A program made the translations under genes and the position numbers. The notes beneath the pieces were generated by a model. The model had not been told where the DNA came from and searched no databases. It saw only the letters and a program-made list of their open reading frames with translations. 64,000 nucleotides of DNA from positions 186,001-250,000 of the forward strand of contig JAGMWG010000008.1 of the NCBI GenBank assembly GCA_020744225.1, given 5' to 3'. This DNA comes from Paraphoma chrysanthemicola (Eukaryota; Ascomycota; Dothideomycetes; Pleosporales; Phaeosphaeriaceae). Below are positions 55,790 through 64,000 of the stretch, in pieces. Positions within the stretch are counted from its first letter, which is position 1. Every line of letters begins with the position of its first letter.

Positions 55790-57662
55790 TCATGGTGTGT
55801 TCACATTCCCCAATAGCCTCCCCACTTCCTCAGCAATCGCAAGCGTCTTTTCTTCACTAAGCTTACGACCGATAACTTGCACGGCAACCGGCGCTCCGTG
55901 ATACGCCTCAGGATCGTACTCTTCCTGCACAGTCTTGTCCATATTGCTTACGGGCTTGAAGCTCTCATTCTTCCCATCCACACTCTTGTCCGCAAAGGTA
56001 ACCGGCACAACGACACTTGTAAAGTCCAGCAAATTGATCGCGGATGCGTAGCCGTAGTACTTGAACTGGTTATGTCGGATGGCAGCAGTTGGGCTGATAG
56101 GCGCAACTATGCAGTCCAATTCGCCGTGTTCAGCCTCGAATTCGCGCCATTTAGTCAGATAGTCCATCTGGAAGTTCCATTTTTGGAGGTTGGCGTCCCA
56201 GGCTTCGTTCATGCTGGCTTTAGGAAGGTCAGGATTGAGAAGATTCTTGATATTTGGGATGGCGGGCTCGCCGGAGGCATTGATGTCTTTGTAAACGTCC
56301 TAAGAGTTTTGCCAGTCAGTTCGGGAGTGCTAGATGGGTCTTCATTAGGGAAGACTTACAGCGCAGCCGTCAGCGACATAGATTTTGTTGATCAGATCGA
56401 CTGCAAAGTCGTGCTTGTAGGGCGCCCATGGGACGACTTTGTGGCCACTCTTCTTTAGAGACTCGACAACCAAGTCGACTCCACGAAGCACGGGAGGATG
56501 AGGAAGCACCTGTTCGATTAGTATACGGCTTCTTCATTAGTGTAAGAAGACTAACATTTCCATCAAAATTGTAGAAGCCGACAGTGAGCCCGGACTTGAG
56601 CTTCGCTTTTGCAGCATCTTCCTCGCCGGATCTCCAGGGTAGCGGGACGACTTTTGAATCATACTCCCACGGCTTCTCGCTCAGAACGGAAGTCAGGAAC
56701 AATCTGAGATCTATATCGCGAAGAAATCAGCACCATGAAACAAATCGCATCACCTAGACACGTACCTTGCGCCGAGTGTGCAATTGGGCCAACAACACTG
56801 TGCACTGTCTCTTGACCTTCCATACTGTTCGCCATCTTACCATACGGCATCCTTCCATGACTCGGTCGAATGCCGTACAGGAAGTTGAAAGCGGAAGGGA
56901 TCCTGATAGATCCGCCGATGTCAGTTCCCACTCCAATAATGCCGCCTCGCAATCCTACCATCGCGCCCTCGCCGCCTGAACTACCGCCACACGACCAATT
57001 CTTGCTACGAGGGTTCGTCGTGCGCCCAATAATATTATTGACTGTCTCACACACCATCAGAGTCTGAGGTACACTCGTCTTGACATAAAACACAGCACCA
57101 GCCTTGCGCAGCAGCGCTGTAAGCACCGAATCTTCCTCATCATACTTTCCCAACCACGAAACATATCCCATCGAAGTCTCCAGACCCTATAAGTTCATCG
57201 TCAGCCAGAAGTCCAATCCGCACCTCTACGCTCGTCAGAGCTTTTCAACAAACATACCTTGACTCTCAACTGATCCTTCAAACTAATCGGCAATCCATGC
57301 AACGGCCCGACAACCTTGCCATTCTTCTCAAAATAGTCATCCAAATCCTTCGCCTGCTTGAGCGCCGACTCTGGGAAGAACTCATGCACGCAATTCGTCA
57401 ACACCTGCGCCACCGCCGCTCTCTTACAAAATGCCAACGTAATATCCACACTCTTAACCTCCCCTTTGCTCAGTTTCTGCACCAACTCCGTCGCCGAAAG
57501 GCCCGTCAGTTCTAGTTCCTGGGCGGACAAGACGCCCGATGTGGATGGGTAGTCGAACGTCGCTTTGTCGTCTGGAATAGTCGAGGGAATGTTCCATTCT
57601 GATGGAATGGACGATGCGATGCGGGAACGCTTATCGGCGGCGCGAGATTGCCAATCGGTCAT
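55790..57662 (-). CDS. Amidase-signature enzyme, acetamidase-like
   Basis: Hydrolyses amides to acid and ammonia. Exons 57662-57258, 57186-56766, 56710-56556, 56509-56360 and 56299-55790 give 546 residues. The Ser-cisSer-Lys triad is visible: Lys in GLPISLKDQ, the cis-Ser in SCGGSSGGEGA and the nucleophile in VGTDIGGSIRIPSAF, which is the amidase signature. VGPLHGLP and GIRPSHGRMPY are acetamidase-typical. Length matches AmdS-type fungal enzymes (about 545-560 residues). Substrate could be acetamide, a formamide or a larger amide. Nitrogen-source use is the likely job, but no nitrogen-regulator site was identified upstream. Confidence 0.93.
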
Positions 57663-58354
57663 TGTTGGTTAGTCGGATGGATGGATCGTGATCGTAGATG
57701 TCTGGGAGTAAACACTGTAACGGCTAGGAGACGGGGATAGGTGAGTGAAAGATGAGACCGTAAGCATAGGTGATGACACAGTTCAATGGAAGGTATGCTT
57801 ACCTCGGTGGGAGGGAAGCTTGGAGCTGTTGGAGCTACTCCAACGGCGCGAGCTTGGTTGGTGACGTGAATACCCCACACGCTAAGATAGCACTAAGGCT
57901 ACGGGAGTTACATAACACATGCGAACACCCTATCTGATCGCCCGCGGAGCTGGGCGCAACGTAATGGCAGAACCATGATTGACGTATCACAGCTGAAGAC
58001 AACTTTTCACGACTCCTGAGCGAAAATAAGCTCATTTCTAACTATGTGCTACCAAGGCATACTGCCAAATAATGAATCGTAATGTTCCATCATCCATTAT
58101 ACAGCCATACGAGACACGCGCTTCTGGAACTGGGCCTGCACTCCCAGTATCCGTCCCTGCGAGTCCCATTGTGGCTTCTTGTCCTCTCGTGTTCGTCGCC
58201 GTTTTAGTCATACAGAACGGTGATCCTCAATCCGGACCTCCCAATGCATTGCTCCTGCGCCTCGCTGGCCCTTATACACATGCCGTGCGCCTACAATGCG
58301 TGCAATCATAAACGTGAAGAAATGGGTCGTGAAATGGCATGTACAGTCTGGGGC
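57663..58354. other. Intergenic
   Basis: 692 bases between the amidase start and the Tom1 stop, both leftward. No gene; presumed amidase promoter and Tom1 3' end. Confidence 0.5.
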
Positions 58355-61300
58355 TTAGGCAAAGCCAAAGTACTCACCGCCAGCGGTCATGGCGGTGTAG
58401 AGAGCCTTGCGGAGGTCTTCGTAAGTTTCGTACTCGGGAAGATCGAGTTCTGCGACCTCGTTAGTGTCTAACAAATCATGTGGGAAGTGAGGAGCTTACG
58501 GTTGAAGCATGTGTGGCTGGATGGCAGACGATCTTTGCTACCATAGTCGCGATGGATGTTGAACTTGGAGAAGCCGTTCATGCCCTCAAGCTCCTTGAAT
58601 CCATTCAGTGGTACTTTGGAAGTGCCGGTCACAAATTGGAGCAGCTTCGCCTGCTCTTCCTTTTCGAACGTGCGCACGGCGCGCCAGAACCACTGAATTT
58701 GTGGCGATGCGGCCGTGTAGTTGTGATACTCGGTGTTGTTCTTCCAGTCATCAACGTTGATGTCAGGCAAGCCCGAGATGAGTAATTCAAGCTCTTGTTC
58801 GCTGAAAATGTTGACAAGTTCTGCTGGCACAATGTCGTGGAAGCCTTTGAGGAAGTTCTCAAGCTGCTCCTTTACGGAGCCAGTCAGACGATGTTCGGTG
58901 ATGAGACGGATGTAGTCCTGCTTATTCTCCTCGGTGACTGGAATCTCGCGGCCGTTCTCTATCAAGTCGACGACTTGCATCTCGCCGAAAGCTTCAACCT
59001 CGACAGAGAAAGTCTCAGTGATGATGTCGGTGATGTCGTTGTTGAGCATCCACTCAAGTGACTTGTAGTACTCGAGATCTAGGGTCTCCATGTCCTTGAG
59101 ATTCACTTGCTTGCCCATGATCTGTTTGTAGACTGCGCGACTGAAGTGGCAATCAAGCACGCGACCTTCATAAAGCGCCTTGCCGATGATACGCCCAATG
59201 AACTTGAAGAACATCAAGTGTTCTGGATTGATGGAGCTGAGGCGATTGGGGTGGAACGTTGTGCGATCTGACGCTACGGGCACGAACAGAGCGTAATCCG
59301 CGTTGAACATCTGACGAGCGATGACCTGGAACCATTCGCGAGTAACGCCTCCAGCATCGACACCCTCTTCACCGTGGAAGCGAATGCTCAGCTTGCCGTA
59401 TTTCATCTCATCGGCAGATTTGAAGTACAGGGACTTGAACGAGTCAAGGAAGACTTGATCTCGGCGAACTGCGAGCTGAAGCGGCGGGTGTGGCTGTCTG
59501 TCGCCATTTCTTGAATGGAGCTTACGGTTGAAATAGTTGCGTTTATTGTCGAACTCCAATACCTTTGAATTCTTCACCAGCAGCGAGAATGTGCCGCTCA
59601 TAAGCTTAGGGTTCTGGCGTACAAGATCATTCAAGATCTTCCGGTGTTCTTCAGTGAAGTTGAAGAACAAATTCTCCATCTTGCTCTCTGGAGGTGGGCT
59701 GGACATGGCAAACTCCTTCGGAATCATTTTGCTGATCGGGATCTCCTTGAGGGTCGTGTTCTTGCAAACGACCATCAGAGACTCGATGAGCGGCAGCAGC
59801 GTAGTGGCGATATTGAGCATGTTGCCGCGCTGGCGGATTACCGTGAGACATTCGCTCAGCTTGTCCCAGAGTGGGGCGAAAGCGACGTCTTCGTACAGAG
59901 AGAGAAGTATGTCTTCCTTTTGGGCGGGTTCCAGAGCTTCTGCGCTACTCTCAGGCTTGTCCTTGCTGTCTCGCGAGGGATCGAAGAGGTAGTCCAGCGC
60001 AGTCAGGGCCCTCAACAACTTAGTCTGATCGGAGCTTGCGGGCGAGAATTTAGCAAGAGCAATGCCCTGAACGTCAGTGGGCGACTCTGCCTTAGAGACC
60101 TGCACGGTCAGACTGGCAAGGTCGTGAAGGGTCGATCTAGCAAGATCTTTGGCAATACCAAGCAGCTCCTGGCCAAACACTTCCTTAGCTCCAGGAATTG
60201 GCGATAGATTGCTGATAACGGAAAGGGTCTCCTGGAACACCTTGCTGTTACACTCGCGCGCTGCAAGTATCTTGGCAACGAGACGGAGGTTGTTTTCGGG
60301 GATCTCGGGTGGAATCAACTGGCGAGGCTTCTTGCTCTTTTCCTCTTCAGTCTTGGAATCTTCGGCCTTGGACGCGCTGCCTTCGCCTTCGGTAGTGTCA
60401 ATCTCTGCTTGAGCAGTCGTGTCAGCAGGAGCTGTCATCTCAGCATCCTGACCTGGGTTTTGAGCTCCAGGATCGGCCACCGCCTGTTCGACGATAGCTG
60501 TCAGATCTGCTGCGCGCTGCGGGTCGGTTGCGATTTCGGACTTCCTCTTTGCTTCTTCTGCAGCCTTCTCCTTCTCCTTCTTCAGAACATGTAACGGCGC
60601 CGTGATGGCATGGAGAAGAGTGGTTAGCTGCTCCATAATGGATGAGCTCTCGACAATGAGCTTACGGTCGAGCAAGGTAAGCAATGCATTCACAGGGAAC
60701 CGCGTTGCCTTGGTGTCCTTCGCTTTGCCCTTGCGGTTCCCGCGATTCTTGAAGCCGACACCGGTCTCGTGCTCAGTGAGGAAGAAGTTCCAGACGGCAG
60801 GGTTCTTTTCGGTCAGCTGGGTAAGTGTGTTGAGGCACTGCTGAACCACCATCAACGGCGACACATCGGAGTTTATTGTCAAGGCGCCGTTCTTGCGCGA
60901 GATCTTCGGCGTCTTATCAGCGGGTTGTTGCGGCTGCTTCGCACGGATAGACAATTGTGCAAAGCTGCGCTCGACCGCATTGACGTCCGCACTGCCGTCC
61001 TGGAGAATGGAAAGCAGGATACTGATGACCTCGGCGCGGTTCTGTCGATTTTCACAGACGTAGCGTAAGATTGAGCTGAGACTTGTCTTTGCGCTGCCCT
61101 GTTGGGGAATGAACATGAGCCTAAGCAACGTGGCCACACCTGCTTTATCGAGCATCTGGACGCACGGACGAGCTTTCTTTTTCTGCGACGGATCATCGAG
61201 CTGACCGCGTCTGTCCCCTCGGCGGTATCCGTACTCGTTGAATTGATTGAGACGGCGATCGCCTCCGTATGCACGTGCTTCGGCGGAAATCTCAGGTGGT

Positions 61301-64000
61301 AGCTGACGCAAGGTATCTTCATCGGTGTCCATTAAAACTGCAGCGCGCAGAGATGGATCTAGAGAAGCAAGAAAGCTAGCAGGATCCATCTCTTCAGCTT
61401 GAGGAGCAGCCCCGGTCTGGTTGCGGCGTCGATTCTCTTCGCGTTCCCGGCGTCGTCGCTCTGCGGCTTCTTGTTGTAGCAATTCCTCGCGGATCTCAGG
61501 GGGTAGAGCTGCCAAAAACTGCTCGTCGATGTCTGTAGGCTGATCTCCGGACTGATCTGCCTGTTGAGCTGCAGGCTCTGCCTGTGCTGGCTGAGACCGT
61601 TGTTGTTGCGCTCGCTGCGCCCGCTCCTCTTGTCTGCGTTCAGCGACTTGCTGCAAAAGAACTTCTTCACGCAACTCCTCTGGCAGTGCGTTGAGGTACT
61701 CAAGATCAATGCCCAGATCCGTGATGTCGTATTCGCGGCCCCGTAAAGTGGTTGTGATGCGAGGCCGTGTGTCCTCTGCTGGCTCTTGTGCTGGACCTCC
61801 GGTCGTCTCGTCGGTCACTGGCTGGCCGCCTTCAACGCCTTCCATTGCTTGTGGCTCTGGGGCAGACGTGGGCTCCTCGGCAGTTTCCCCTTGTTGGCTT
61901 TGCTCATTTGCGCGAGTCGCTGCCTCAGCGGCTTCGCGTTCTTGTCGCTCGCGTTCTTCCTTCTCCTTAGCCTCCCGCTCTTCACGCTCCTGTTGCTCCT
62001 TGAGCGCTTGTTCCTCTTTGAGTTTACGAGCAACCTCGGCCTCGCGCTCCTCTTGTCGCTTCTTAGCCGCCTCCATTGCTGGTGGGACCATGGTCTTTAG
62101 GATAGAGTTGATGACACGCTGGCTCTTCTCGATGGCAGCAGGTCCATAGAGTATCCTAGCCTCCTCTTGCCAACGTTGGCTGGTGGTTCCCTTGACAAAT
62201 GCGATCGCTGAAATGGGGTCTTCACGCCCCGCACGCAAAAGATGATTATCGCGTGCGCGAGCCAAATCACGGCGAAACCCGGCATCAAACGGCGGCGGCA
62301 GACCCAGGTGGCCCAAAGGCATGTTGTTGAAGGAAAGGTGCAACGCGCCTCCGGATTGATGCAGTGTTGGACCGCTACCTTGGCTCATCGCGTTTAGCAG
62401 ATTGCTGATAAAAGACACCGGACTGTCTGCATTGTTGAAAACACGCGGCCCACGGCCCTCGATTGCATGAACCCAATCGCTCATACCCTCGTTGCGGACG
62501 TCGTGTCCACGACCGGATGATCGTCCGCTGCGCTGAAGCAGAGGGTTGATACCGTCGTCTGTCACGCGAGGGTTTGCCCCGGGTCGGTGTGAACGGTAAG
62601 CTGGGACCAGGATTCTGTCGCCAGGACCGGCGGGGAACATCCATGGGCTTAAACGATGGGTATGTCGACCAGCTGCTGGTGGCCCTGGCTCGTCCCAACC
62701 ACCACCCCAGCCAAGCCCCATATCTGGCAAACCGTCTTCGTCGTCTTCAAGGCCCGGATCATAGTGAATGTCTTCCTCATCATAGTCTTCCTCCTCGTCC
62801 TCATCTAGTGCATTTGTTAGAAACAGACAAGACCAAACTACAAATTACCCAATGCTTACCATCTTCTGCCATGTCATCCTCCATGAAATCATCAAGATCG
62901 CCGCCACCCTGACGGATCTGTTCCAGCAGTTGATTGGGCGGGTCAAGGACAAAACCAAGAGCCCCTGGTGGCATGCTGCCCTCGCCGTTGACGCCCACTG
63001 CGAAATCGCCTTGGTCGTCACTCCAATCGTCCTCTTGATCATCAGCCAGGCTAGCATTTTCATCATCGCCGGTGATTTCCTCGAGCGCTTCCAGGGCTTC
63101 CAGAGCTGCGTCTTCGTCCATCTCATGCTCATCGTCGTCTTCATCCATGTCATCATCGTCCTCGTCCTCATCGTCTTCCTCATCGTCCTCATCGTCGTCG
63201 TCATCCATGGAGAGACCTTCAGAAGCTTCGCCATCATCGGGCATTTCCATCTCGATTTCAATTTCTCCTGGGAGACCCTCAATTGGACCCATATCATCAA
63301 TGTCCGCCTCCATCATATCTTCGTCTTCTGAAATTACTTCATCGGCGTCTCCAATATCGCCCTCATCGTACTCCATGTCATCGGCATACGGATCGTCGTA
63401 CAAGATCTCCTCGCCATCCTCATCGTCCGAGTCTTCGGACCCCGAGTTGTGCGGCAGCTCGAACATGCCCAAGGTCGAATTGCGGAAGAGATCCGGAGTC
63501 TCCTCGCGTTCGTTATCGACCAAATCATCGTCAGATGCTGTCGATATCTCGTACTCATCCACAGAATCTGGCGCTGACGAGGTGTCGTAGTGCATGCTCA
63601 GATCCATCGCCACGTAGGTCAGCCACTTTAATGGCTTCAGGATGTATTTGACGACGCGCTTAGCGTTGGGGAAATTGAGGTCTATGTCCGATATGGCAGT
63701 TGTCAGGATCGTGATGAAGTTCTTTTCATACATAATCTTGGCCATCTGCTTGAGATTTGGTGTCAGGTCTGCATTCTGCGTCAGCATCTCACCATTAGGA
63801 CGTTGCGATACCATCCGGGAGAAGATGTCGGAGATGTTGAGTAAGCGGGAGTACTTCATGTCCAATGACTCGTCCGAAGCACATGCATCCTTGAATGCTT
63901 TGAGGGCATGTTCAAGCACAAACTTGCGCACGAATAGCAGGTCTGGCTCGGTCTCGGCATATGGTGATACAATGGCTTCTGTCTTTGCCACGGCATACTC
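58355..64000 (-). CDS. TOM1: Tom1/HUWE1-type HECT E3 ubiquitin ligase, C-terminal half (N-terminus beyond window)
   Basis: Large ubiquitin ligase; yeast Tom1 clears excess histones and free ribosomal proteins. Exons 64000-62860 (cut by the window), 62804-58500 and 58449-58355 hold about 1,846 residues, roughly half the family's length. In order: helical-repeat end, a very acidic stretch (63,072-63,420), a Gly-rich segment, a coiled Glu/Lys/Arg-rich helix (about 61,920-62,090), three short ubiquitin-binding-like motifs (LNALPEELREEVL, LAALPPEIREELL, LRQLPPEI), a long helical region, and the HECT domain. The catalytic Cys is in LPSSHTCFNQLDLPEY and the end is YFGFA. The last intron splits the codon just after the catalytic motif, and a GGTGAGT inside the final exon is not used, because splicing there would destroy the FGFA end. 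Confidence 0.95.

Noticed and set aside
58390..58410. GGTGAGT in the last Tom1 exon as a splice donor
   Set aside because: Reading through gives the HECT family ending YFGFA followed by a stop, so the donor-like string is coding.
63072..63590. Plus-strand Ser-rich frame
   Set aside because: Antisense of the acidic GAT/GAA-rich tract in Tom1.
1..64000. CRISPR arrays, tRNA or rRNA genes
   Set aside because: No regular repeat-spacer array, no cloverleaf with A and B boxes and no rRNA-like stretch was recognised by eye; a tRNA scan would be needed to be certain.

Overview
The window is nuclear DNA of a filamentous ascomycete (Pezizomycotina). Genes are broken by short introns of about 45-60 bases (a few reach 110-180) with GT..AG ends and CTAAC/CTGAC-like branch sites. 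The gene set is fungal: a CFEM wall protein, a HET-domain protein, Get2, a Clr5 relative and Zn2Cys6 modules. A 3-kb block almost without CpA/TpG dinucleotides carries the mark of repeat-induced point mutation (RIP). The Clr5-type remnant, the HET gene and the sharply AT-rich block suggest a dothideomycete, but that is inference.

Layout: 1-20 kb is mostly housekeeping. It holds a CYP52-like P450 (3' end cut by the window), a lysine 2,3-aminomutase, Get2, a mitochondrial ribosomal protein, a membrane-anchored thioredoxin-like protein, a His/Arg-rich disordered protein, the Fe-S scaffold Nfu1, a coiled-coil protein, and anthranilate synthase component I with nine introns. 20-25 kb has a GPI-type CFEM protein, then about 3 kb without an intact gene but with one long frame broken by four stops. 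25-36 kb has a 924-residue GHKL-ATPase-like protein, a secreted GH3 glycosidase, a GPI-type repeat protein and a histidine phosphatase that ends in a PCNA-binding-type motif. 37-40 kb has a nuclear-type protein with three tandem Zn2Cys6-like modules. 40-45 kb has a divergent pair, a taurine/sulfonate-type dioxygenase and a Dal5/Soa1-like permease, which may form a small sulfur-scavenging unit.

45.2-48.3 kb is a RIP-destroyed DNA transposon with 22-bp inverted ends and an 8-bp target duplication (hAT-like). The accessory stretch that follows has a HET-domain gene, a broken Clr5-type gene, and a cupin/JmjC-like protein with a C2H2 finger. The window closes with an F-box/2EXR-like protein, an acetamidase-type amidase, and the C-terminal half of a Tom1/HUWE1-type HECT ubiquitin ligase that runs off the right edge.

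Splice sites were read by eye and checked for frame continuity. For every multi-exon gene complete in the window, the exon lengths sum to a whole number of codons. Family names rest on motifs recognised by eye; no database search was run.
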